Of a stretch of 17,105 nucleotides of DNA, positions 6,786-13,257 are shown one piece after another (within the stretch, counting starts at the first letter, position 1; every line of letters starts with the position of its first letter). The notes beneath the pieces were generated by a model. That model had not been told where the DNA came from. It searched no databases and saw only the letters and a program-made list of their open reading frames with translations. A program made the translations under genes and the position numbers. Source of the stretch: Prevotella sp. UBA4339 (GTDB lineage: Bacteria > Bacteroidota > Bacteroidia > Bacteroidales > Bacteroidaceae); the NCBI GenBank assembly GCA_002393725.1, contig DGTJ01000029.1, forward strand, positions 1-17,105, read 5' to 3'.

Positions 6786-8258
6786 GGGTCTTCTGAGTCT
6801 TACAATAATAAGATATACGGCCACGATGACAACATAAATCATCGTGGTCTGTATTTTTGTGGGGTGCAGCCCATCTATACTTGCCCCAGGGATAGCAGCC
6901 ACCCACTCCAACACCTTATTCAATGACGATACTATATATAATAATATGTACGCGAGGGAAGGCATTGCCAGCACCACCAATGACAGATAAAGTATCAGCG
7001 TCGCCGCAGGGACAATGATGAAGTTGGTAAGAAGGAAATATACCGAAAGCCTTCCGAAATAATACGCTATCAGCGGGGCCACCCCTATCTGTGCGGCAAT
7101 GGATATGCAAACCATACCCCACCCCCACCTTATCAGGCTATGATCCATCAGGTACTTTCCCGGCACGATGTCATCCATAATGGGCATAAACAGCAGAATT
7201 GCCAGCACTGCCATATACGACATCTGGAATCCTACATCAAAGAGACTCATAGGACTGGCTATCAGCATCACTATTGCAGTGAAGAAAAGGGTGTTGACCG
7301 ACATCTTGTCGCGCCTTCCAAGCGACAAGAGCGCATAGACGGTCAGCATCACGGCAGAGCGCACAACACTTGTAGACATTCCCACCAGAAACACGAAAGC
7401 CCAAATACTTAATACCAGTAAGACCTGTGAAAACATCTGCCATCTGTGCCTGAAGACGAATAGCGACAGCAGACTGTAAATTATCCCCAGATGAAGTCCG
7501 CTGAGGGCAAGCACATGAGAGGCTCCCGTCACGGAATAAATGTCCTTGATGTCCTTCGACAAGGCAGTCTTGTCGCCAAGAGTCATGGCAGCTATTACAG
7601 AGTAGGCATCAGAGTAGTCGGAGCTACTGGAGTAATCCCTGATCCTTGCGAGCAGGCGGCTCCGCAATTTAAGGAAGAATATCCTGGCACGGTCTATCCT
7701 TGAGATACCAGAAAGAGAGACCCTTGCCTTCTGCCATTTCCACCCAGGCACGAAGGTGGTTCCGGAAAAGCCATGAACCTCAAGATATCTCCCATAGTCG
7801 AAATTGCCAATATGCAGGTTGCTGACAGGACTGACCCTTGACTGTACCTTCAGTCCGTCACCTATCTTCAGTGCCCGGCTTCTGTCATCCTTATAAAGAT
7901 AGCACTTCAGCTTATGCCCATTAGCAGTGACGAGGATATCGACGGCCATCGTCTTTGGCTTCTCTACAGGATTGCTCAGCACGACAGCCTCATAGGCCAC
8001 ATCACCCTCAGGCCATACTATATTCAACTGTTCCTTCTGTCGGCTGGTAAGCATCCAGCCCAAGACAAAGAAACACAGGACTATAGCTACCGACTGAAGT
8101 ATCTCGTACTTCCACAGCAACAGAGAAACCAGCACCATACCGGCGAATACCGGCAACAGCGGAGCCCCTACGACAATACTATCCCCGACGACTATTCCCG
8201 CCATCATACTGACAGCGAGGATCAGCAAAGGAGTTTCCCCGACAAGTCTGTTTTTCAC
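6771..8258 (-). CDS. comEC: ComEC/Rec2-family DNA uptake channel protein, short form
   Basis: ComEC forms the inner-membrane channel for single-stranded DNA in natural transformation. The 495-residue protein has N-terminal membrane segments (about 9-70), an OB-fold-like DUF4131 region with NFDYGRYLEVHGF (152-164), and the Competence domain with HVLALSGLHLGII (248-260) followed by many hydrophobic segments. There is no C-terminal metallo-beta-lactamase domain of the kind found in Bacillus ComEC; this short form appears common in Bacteroidetes. The start is GTG at 8258-8256, overlapping the pectate lyase stop as GTGA, which argues for coupled translation. The stop lies within the rseP coding end. 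Whether this organism is competent cannot be judged from one gene. Confidence 0.9.
   Translation of the reverse strand: MKNRLVGETPLLILAVSMMAGIVVGDSIVVGAPLLPVFAGMVLVSLLLWKYEILQSVAIVLCFFVLGWMLTSRQKEQLNIVWPEGDVAYEAVVLSNPVEKPKTMAVDILVTANGHKLKCYLYKDDRSRALKIGDGLKVQSRVSPVSNLHIGNFDYGRYLEVHGFSGTTFVPGWKWQKARVSLSGISRIDRARIFFLKLRSRLLARIRDYSSSSDYSDAYSVIAAMTLGDKTALSKDIKDIYSVTGASHVLALSGLHLGIIYSLLSLFVFRHRWQMFSQVLLVLSIWAFVFLVGMSTSVVRSAVMLTVYALLSLGRRDKMSVNTLFFTAIVMLIASPMSLFDVGFQMSYMAVLAILLFMPIMDDIVPGKYLMDHSLIRWGWGMVCISIAAQIGVAPLIAYYFGRLSVYFLLTNFIIVPAATLILYLSLVVLAMPSLAYILLYIVSSLNKVLEWVAAIPGASIDGLHPTKIQTTMIYVVIVAVYLIIVRLRRPLHVA
6821..6858 (+). terminator. Terminator for the tsaB-rseP run, lying inside comEC
   Basis: A perfect 9-bp stem CCACGATGA / TCATCGTGG (6821-6829 and 6839-6847) with a nine-base loop is followed on the plus strand by an imperfect T-run ending TATTTTT (6852-6858). 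It begins 35 bases after the rseP stop. The same bases encode the last membrane segment of ComEC on the other strand. No T-run follows on the minus strand within the gene, so it should be directional. Confidence 0.6.
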
Positions 8259-9292
8259 AATGTAGCCCCGGCACCGGCCTTCACCTCAACCTCAACCTTG
8301 CTGGCCGGCACTGCACAATACATATACTGAGGCTCAAAATACGGTGCATCACCATGCCGCTGCTCCATATCAGGAGCACCCAGGCAGTTGCGGAACCTGA
8401 TATTATAATCTGCAAACTCTACCTTCTTGGTATCCGGCCCTTGGAACAGCCGGGCCTTCTTCGGCTTGTTTACAAAGGCACACCCATCAACCAGCACATT
8501 CGACTGATACCTGGCCTGGATATATGTAGAAGTCTCACTGCTGGAATACAGACAGTTAAGGAGGTGAATCTTTCCAAAACGTACAAACGGCATGCGCATC
8601 CTGCATCCCTCATCCCACCAGCAGTGGTCGAATGTGGTGCGCAACTTGCCGCTACTCGTCTCACCTTCACGATCACTGCTACCCCAAAGATTGCTGAAAC
8701 GGTGATCACTGTTATGGTCTTCATTAGTGTCGTCAGCCAGTTTTGGCCAAGGCTTCTTCAGGTAACGGAACCGGCACCACGAGACAGTAATATAATCGGA
8801 GCCCTTAGCACAGTCAAAGTTACCATCCATACTGTCCTGAAAGTCGCAATGGTCTACCCAGACATGCTCACACCGGGAGATGCAGAGGTTGTCATTGGCA
8901 TCACGGTCGAAGGCCCCCGGCCCCAGGAATGTGACATTCTGGACAATGATATTCTTGCAACGCTCAAAAAACAATATGCCTGTGGAATCCTTTTCCAGGG
9001 TGTACTTATCATTGACAAGACAAGAACCTGACATTCCGATGAGCGACTTGTTTTCTACATCCTTGATGCGCAACAGACCAGGCACCTCGATACGTCCCTG
9101 AATATATATGGTACGGCGGGTACTGTCTTTCTTGCCGAAAGCCTTAACCAGCTCCTTATAAGTCTTTACCACGACAGGGTTCTCCCCTCTTCCACCATCC
9201 GTCACACCATGAACAGAAGCCCATCCCACAGGCTGAGCCCAAACACCAATACCGCACAACAGTGCTACTATAATCAAGATTTGTCTTATCAT
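8255..9292 (-). CDS. Secreted pectate lyase, polysaccharide lyase family 1
   Basis: Pectate lyases cleave alpha-1,4-polygalacturonate by beta-elimination with calcium. The protein has 345 residues from the ATG at 9292. I chose that start because MIRQILIIVALLCGIGVWAQ is a clean signal peptide; an upstream in-frame start would give 72 extra residues lying inside thiN. The parallel beta-helix core shows VWVDHCDF (144-151), DGNFDCAKGSDYITVSWC (156-173) and NEDHNSDHRFSNLWGSSD (190-207). It also has RMPFVRFGKIH (233-243), whose R233 and R238 match catalytic Arg218 and Arg223 of Erwinia PelC by spacing. It begins 91 bases downstream of thiN, probably from its own promoter, and its stop overlaps the comEC start. 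Family identity is strong; substrate range (pectate or methylated pectin) is not resolved. Confidence 0.93.
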   Translation of the reverse strand: MIRQILIIVALLCGIGVWAQPVGWASVHGVTDGGRGENPVVVKTYKELVKAFGKKDSTRRTIYIQGRIEVPGLLRIKDVENKSLIGMSGSCLVNDKYTLEKDSTGILFFERCKNIIVQNVTFLGPGAFDRDANDNLCISRCEHVWVDHCDFQDSMDGNFDCAKGSDYITVSWCRFRYLKKPWPKLADDTNEDHNSDHRFSNLWGSSDREGETSSGKLRTTFDHCWWDEGCRMRMPFVRFGKIHLLNCLYSSSETSTYIQARYQSNVLVDGCAFVNKPKKARLFQGPDTKKVEFADYNIRFRNCLGAPDMEQRHGDAPYFEPQYMYCAVPASKVEVEVKAGAGATL

Positions 9293-9312
9293 ACCGTTTG
9301 TTTTTGATGGTG

Positions 9313-9341
9313 CAAAGATAACAAAAAAGCGGGCTACAAAA
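9313..9341 (-). promoter_or_regulatory. Probable promoter of pectate lyase and comEC
   Basis: The minus strand has a -7 element TATCTTTG (9320-9313), about 20 bases before the ATG. A TTTTG at 9341-9337 could serve as -33 but with a spacer of only 16. The predicted start is within a few bases of the coding region. Confidence 0.5.
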
Positions 9342-9352
9342 CTGCTTTTTTT
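9323..9352 (-). terminator. Weak A/T-type terminator after thiN
   Basis: On the minus strand AAAAAAGC and GCTTTTTT flank a 13-base loop, so a T-run follows a short stem 32 bases after the thiN stop. The stem has few G-C pairs, and the right arm overlaps the spacer of the next promoter. It may end the thiamine transcript only partly. Confidence 0.35.
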
Positions 9353-9383
9353 ATTTTTTAACATCCTGTCAGCCAGAAAGTAA

Positions 9384-10022
9384 CTAACAATTGGTTTTGG
9401 GGGAATAGGTGCGGTAAATAATATATGCACCATTGCCGCGCAAGACGAAGTCATCCGAGCTCGCCTCGTTGAGAGTGCCCTGCCATGCCTGAGTATATGG
9501 ATAAGCATCCCATTTCAGGCGCTCCGAGCACAGTTGCGTACAGCTGACATTGAAGATGCTCACCTGCTGCCCAGTGAACGATTCAAACCGGCACTCGCCC
9601 TGAGCAACAACGAACCACCCGCTGTCAGTAGCCATAAGAGGCTCCACGCCCATCTCCAAGGCATAGCGCACCATGAGCGAGACATTGCCGAGCAAATGAT
9701 CCTCCCGCCCTCCGGATGCCCCGAGATAGACTATTTTCCGCATACCGTGGGCTACACAGTAGCGTGTAGCCTTGGTTAGGTCATTATCCTCCTGCTCTGT
9801 CACGAGAATCAGGCGCTCTCTCAGTGCTGGCGGTACAGAGTCACCGTCGCCCACATAGACATCGGCATCAGGATAACTGCAGGCAGCCCCGTCGCAGGCA
9901 CACACAAAAGGCGCCTTATGCAGTAGGGCAAGAGGCTCGTCAGCAATGGGGAAGTCACCATTGGCAAGCACCACTGCATCAAATACATCTACCTTACCGA
10001 TCAATGGAAATACCGTCATCAT
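9384..10022 (-). CDS. thiN: Thiamine pyrophosphokinase
   Basis: The enzyme transfers pyrophosphate from ATP to thiamine, giving TPP in the cytoplasm. The 212-residue protein carries the family motifs: CDGAACSY (43-50), the metal-binding VGDGDSV (57-63), EQEDNDLTKA (76-85) and GASGGREDHLLGN (100-112). A C-terminal TPK B1-type beta domain follows. The ATG overlaps the pnuC stop as ATGA, so the two are translationally coupled. It is the last gene of the riboswitch-controlled operon. Converting imported thiamine to TPP both traps the vitamin and makes the riboswitch ligand. Length is normal. Confidence 0.93.
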   Translation of the reverse strand: MMTVFPLIGKVDVFDAVVLANGDFPIADEPLALLHKAPFVCACDGAACSYPDADVYVGDGDSVPPALRERLILVTEQEDNDLTKATRYCVAHGMRKIVYLGASGGREDHLLGNVSLMVRYALEMGVEPLMATDSGWFVVAQGECRFESFTGQQVSIFNVSCTQLCSERLKWDAYPYTQAWQGTLNEASSDDFVLRGNGAYIIYRTYSPKTNC

Positions 10023-10615
10023 TTCAAGTCAGCCTTCATCATCTGTTTCCACTTAAACCAGCCCATAATGGCAATCACCACATACAAGCCGTAAAGGCCC
10101 GCCTTGAAAGGAATGCCCTTCTGCACATAGAGGACACAGCAGACTACATCAACCACAATCCAGAAGAACCATTGCTCAATATATTTCCGTGCCAAAGCCC
10201 ATAGCCCGACGAAAGACAATGCGTTGGTAAACGAGTCGAGCACCGGGACGGTGGAGTTCGTCCACGTAATCAATATATAATAAGTGAGAGCCCACGCGAC
10301 AAGGAAGAAGGCCACGATAGGCACATACAGACGAGCCGGAGTGTGCGTAATGGGCATCACTTCCGACTGCTGATTCTTCTTCCTCCCGAATTTCCATATA
10401 GCATAGCCATATATTGCCGCCAGAGTGTAATACACTGCCATGCCTGCATCGCCATATAGCCCGTGACTCCAGTACAGGTAGATGTCGAGTGCCGGCATGA
10501 TGATGCCGACAATCCAAAGAGCAATCGAGGCACGGTACTCGAGCCAGATATAGATCAGGCCGAGTACCGTGGTCAATATGTCGAGCCAGTGGGCTGAGAA
10601 GAATTCACCTGCCAT
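10019..10615 (-). CDS. pnuC: PnuC-family permease, probable thiamine transporter (PnuT)
   Basis: PnuC proteins are SWEET-like facilitators that move vitamins across the inner membrane and rely on a kinase to trap the product. The 198-residue protein has about seven hydrophobic segments and family features such as LDIYLYWSHGLYGDAG (43-58) and the later W-rich segment WFFWIVVDVVCCVLY. The first PnuC members carry nicotinamide riboside, but the TPP riboswitch, TonB receptor and thiamine kinase around this gene point to thiamine, as described for the Bacteroides thiamine operon. It starts 11 bases after the receptor gene and overlaps thiN by four. Substrate is inferred from context and not from binding residues. 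Confidence 0.88.
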   Translation of the reverse strand: MAGEFFSAHWLDILTTVLGLIYIWLEYRASIALWIVGIIMPALDIYLYWSHGLYGDAGMAVYYTLAAIYGYAIWKFGRKKNQQSEVMPITHTPARLYVPIVAFFLVAWALTYYILITWTNSTVPVLDSFTNALSFVGLWALARKYIEQWFFWIVVDVVCCVLYVQKGIPFKAGLYGLYVVIAIMGWFKWKQMMKADLK

Positions 10616-10626
10616 GCGGTAACAAA

Positions 10627-12894
10627 TCAGAAGTTAATCGACAGATGTGCCATCATGTTGAACGGTGCAGAGGGAGCGAAGCCAGCCTCATACTGGTCGG
10701 ATTCGCCATCTCCTCTTGCCACTACCTTGCCATTCTCCTTGTAGTATATAGGAGCAGCCCATCCATTGTTGTCGTATTCAGCAGAGAAAACATTATAGAA
10801 AGTCACTCCGATTGTGACGTCCTTCAGTCCCATCTTCTTCATATTAAAATTATAGCTGAGGTCGATGTTCGTGTTGAAATGACCATCAAGCATCATGCTG
10901 ACATCCGTCATCTTGCCGTTGTCATCAAGGGTCTGATAGCTTTTGAACCCAGTGTTGGTGAGATACTGGTCGCTGACGTACTGGCTCTGAATGCTGGCCT
11001 TCAGGCCACGATAATCGAAGCTGAAGATGTTGTTAAGGATGAAATCAGGCGAGAATGCCAGAGGCTGATCACCCAAGTTTTCTACTGATTTGTCTTTCAG
11101 CTGGACAGTGATGTCCTTTACGCGGTTCTTCGACCATGTAGCATTAATGTCCCAGCGGAACCAGTCAACAGGTTTCAGAGCAGCCTCCAGTTCGATACCC
11201 ATACGGTAGCTCTTTGGCAGGTTACGGGTGATGGCCTCACCTATCTTGTCTATCTCACCAGTCAGCACGAACTGATCCTTATAGTTCATCCAGTAGAAGT
11301 TGGCCCCGGCAGTGAACACCTCACTCTGGTATTTATACCCCACCTCAAGATCGTTCAGCCGTTCGGCCTTGGGCTTGTCCAACTCAGCGTTCAGACTGTT
11401 CTGGAAGTTGTTACGAGTCGGCTCCTTATGTGCAATAGCGTAAGAGACGAAGGCCCTGTGATTTGGCGTAATGTCATAATTCAGGCCGAATTTAGGATTA
11501 AAGAAGTCAAACGACTCTTTCATATCGTAGACAATACGCTTATAAGTGACCCAATCGATCTCATCAGTAGGTCCTGTCATCTTGATCCCCACGTGGCGAT
11601 ACTGCAGGTCGACAAAAGCATTCAGACCGGGCAAGAAGTCGTAGGTCATCTTACCATAGACATTGAAGTCGGTCTTCTTGGTATTGTCGTCATAGTATTT
11701 ATGGTCGGGCACTATCGCTGTTACCGGGGCTTTCACCCATGTTACATAGCCAAAGTGGTCACCGTCGTATTTGTTCCAGCCACCGCCCAATGTCAGTTGA
11801 AGGTTCTGACGGTTGTTATAGTTCAGCGAAGCCACGGCACCATAGAAGTCATTGGCCATCTTCTTCTGTCGCACAATGTCACTCACAGCCCAAGTCATCT
11901 GGGGATCCAGATCGTATTCAAACAGTGTACGCTTGCGCTTGTACTCCTCATAGTAGCCGTCACCCCTGGTATAGTGCAGGGCAGCATTCAGGTTCAGCCC
12001 GTCTGTAAGCCGCTGGTTCCAGATGAGTTGGTAGTTCTGCTGATGGTAGTTGTCTGTCTGGTTGTCGTAATAGCGGGTGTTACCCTGTTCATCGTAATAC
12101 TCACCACACGAGTTGTATGTGCGTCCATACATTGACTGCTCATATTTCGACGTGTAGTTCCAGGCATGATAAGTCTCCTCTACGCCATTGAAGGTGATAA
12201 ACTTGACCATTGTATTATCTCCGAAATATCCACCCTGAATGAAATAGCTGTTCAACTTTGTTGACGCGCGGTCGAGATATCCCTTTGAGCCGATGTTGGA
12301 CAGTCGTCCCTGTATGCCCCAATGACCTTTGAGCAGTCCTGTTCCGAAGCGCAGGGTCTCTTTATGGCTATAATAGGAACCACCAGACAAGTCGAGTCCA
12401 AAATAAGGCTCCATGCCTACATTCTCTGTCTGCATATTCAGCGTAGCACCGAAAGCGCCAGCACCATTGGTAGAAGTACCTACACCGCGCTGAATCTGCA
12501 TCGACTGCACACTGGATGCGAAGTCGCCCATGTTCACCCAATAGAGCTGCGCACTCTCGGCATCGTTCATGGGGATGCCGTTGGCGGTGATATTGATGCG
12601 TGAAGGGTCAGTACCACGCACTCTAAGCGACGTATAGCCTATACCGTTTCCTGCATCAGAAGTCATCGTCACACTTGGTGTCAGCGACAACAGATAAGGC
12701 ACGTCCTGTCCATGATTGACAGCCTTCAGCTGTTCCTTCGACATGTTGGTATAAGCCACAGGGGTCTTCTTTGAAGCACGGGTAGACACCACCTGTACTC
12801 CCTGCAAATCTACTGACAGGAGAGAGTCTGCCTCATCCTGTGCACTCACACTCACTGCGCACACCAGCGCAGTCATTGCTAATAATCTTCTCAT
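10627..12894 (-). CDS. TonB-dependent outer-membrane receptor, probable thiamine importer
   Basis: A 755-residue outer-membrane beta-barrel receptor driven by TonB-ExbB-ExbD. It has a signal peptide (MRRLLAMTALVCAVSVSAQ), then a plug domain (about 30-165) with VQVVSTRASKKTPVAY, SLRVRGTDPSRINITANGIP and GAFGATLNMQT. The barrel is rich in aromatic residues and ends HLSINF, with the terminal Phe needed for barrel insertion. It has no N-terminal carboxypeptidase-like domain and no SusD partner, so it is a vitamin or siderophore-type receptor and not a glycan SusC. It is the first gene behind the TPP riboswitch, which is the main reason for proposing thiamine or a thiamine derivative as substrate. 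Confidence 0.93.
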   Translation of the reverse strand: MRRLLAMTALVCAVSVSAQDEADSLLSVDLQGVQVVSTRASKKTPVAYTNMSKEQLKAVNHGQDVPYLLSLTPSVTMTSDAGNGIGYTSLRVRGTDPSRINITANGIPMNDAESAQLYWVNMGDFASSVQSMQIQRGVGTSTNGAGAFGATLNMQTENVGMEPYFGLDLSGGSYYSHKETLRFGTGLLKGHWGIQGRLSNIGSKGYLDRASTKLNSYFIQGGYFGDNTMVKFITFNGVEETYHAWNYTSKYEQSMYGRTYNSCGEYYDEQGNTRYYDNQTDNYHQQNYQLIWNQRLTDGLNLNAALHYTRGDGYYEEYKRKRTLFEYDLDPQMTWAVSDIVRQKKMANDFYGAVASLNYNNRQNLQLTLGGGWNKYDGDHFGYVTWVKAPVTAIVPDHKYYDDNTKKTDFNVYGKMTYDFLPGLNAFVDLQYRHVGIKMTGPTDEIDWVTYKRIVYDMKESFDFFNPKFGLNYDITPNHRAFVSYAIAHKEPTRNNFQNSLNAELDKPKAERLNDLEVGYKYQSEVFTAGANFYWMNYKDQFVLTGEIDKIGEAITRNLPKSYRMGIELEAALKPVDWFRWDINATWSKNRVKDITVQLKDKSVENLGDQPLAFSPDFILNNIFSFDYRGLKASIQSQYVSDQYLTNTGFKSYQTLDDNGKMTDVSMMLDGHFNTNIDLSYNFNMKKMGLKDVTIGVTFYNVFSAEYDNNGWAAPIYYKENGKVVARGDGESDQYEAGFAPSAPFNMMAHLSINF

Positions 12895-12940
12895 ACGTCT
12901 TTTTACCTTTAATTATAAATAATGTAAAGGGGAATCTGAA

Positions 12941-12954
12941 TTGATCATGATCAA
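12941..12954. repeat. 14-bp perfect palindrome downstream of the riboswitch aptamer
   Basis: TTGATCATGATCAA is fully self-complementary. It lies in the leader between the TPP aptamer and the receptor start codon, about 12 bases after the aptamer core. It could be part of the expression platform or a protein site. No T-run follows, so it is not an ordinary intrinsic terminator. Confidence 0.6.
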
Positions 12955-12957
12955 AAT

Positions 12958-13041
12958 ACTTATCCATCCCTACGCCGGCATTACCCGTATCAGGTTAGAG
13001 GGTATCATCTCAGCCGCCAACAGGCAGCACCCCTTGATATG
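12958..13041 (-). promoter_or_regulatory. TPP riboswitch (THI element)
   Basis: The minus strand shows the conserved aptamer elements in the right order: GGGGTGC (13033-13027), GGCTGAGAT (13015-13007), ACCTGAT (12995-12989), GGGTAATGCCGG and GCGTAGGGA (12975-12967). A short P1 closing stem is possible between TATC on the 5' side and GATA on the 3' side. It is placed about 20 bases after the predicted transcript start and about 65 before the receptor gene. TPP binding should lower expression of the operon. Whether this acts on translation or termination is not clear; no terminator hairpin with a T-run is seen before the start codon. Exact edges are approximate. Confidence 0.96.
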
Positions 13042-13059
13042 CATTATGCAAATCGGCTG

Positions 13060-13091
13060 CAAAGGTACACAGAATATTCGAATTGTGCAAA
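13060..13091 (-). promoter_or_regulatory. Promoter of the thiamine salvage operon
   Basis: On the minus strand TTTG (13091-13088), a 20-base spacer and TACCTTTG (13067-13060) match the Bacteroides consensus closely. The predicted start is near 13053, so the riboswitch begins almost at the transcript's 5' end. Confidence 0.78.
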
Positions 13092-13104
13092 TTTTGGCAC
13101 AATT
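13081..13104. repeat. 8-bp inverted repeat overlapping the -33 element
   Basis: AATTGTGC (13081-13088) and GCACAATT (13097-13104) are perfect inverted arms separated by eight bases. The left arm and spacer cover the -33 element of the thiamine operon promoter. The symmetry and place suggest an operator for a dimeric regulator, but no regulator gene is nearby. Confidence 0.6.
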
Positions 13105-13205
13105 ATTATTAGTAAACCCAAGAAAAGAGAGTCTTTCCTAACTTACGACGGTGCAAATTGTTAAGCCTAATGTTAGTATAAATCGATTCATAATAATGAA
13201 TAGAC

Positions 13206-13238
13206 GAAAAAGCCGCCCGATGGTTTTATCGGACGGCT
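13206..13238 (-). terminator. Intrinsic terminator of the Na/Pi cotransporter gene
   Basis: On the minus strand AGCCGTCCGAT pairs with ATCGGGCGGCT (one A/C mismatch) around a six-base loop, followed directly by TTTTTCG. It starts 20 bases after the stop codon. The intergenic stretch 12895-13257 is otherwise taken up by the riboswitch, its promoter and a small 6-bp AT-rich inverted repeat at 13186-13201. Confidence 0.85.
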
Positions 13239-13257
13239 CTATTATTGGAAAGAAATC

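Noticed and set aside
8354..9031. 225-residue plus-strand frame inside the pectate lyase gene
   Set aside because: Antisense to clear lyase motifs; no domain recognised.
9293..9508. 72-residue N-terminal extension of the pectate lyase
   Set aside because: It lies upstream of the signal peptide, covers the promoter and runs into the thiN coding end; the ATG at 9292 gives a normal exported protein.
11428..12135. 235-residue plus-strand frame inside the TonB receptor gene
   Set aside because: It is antisense to well-conserved receptor barrel sequence and shows no family motif.
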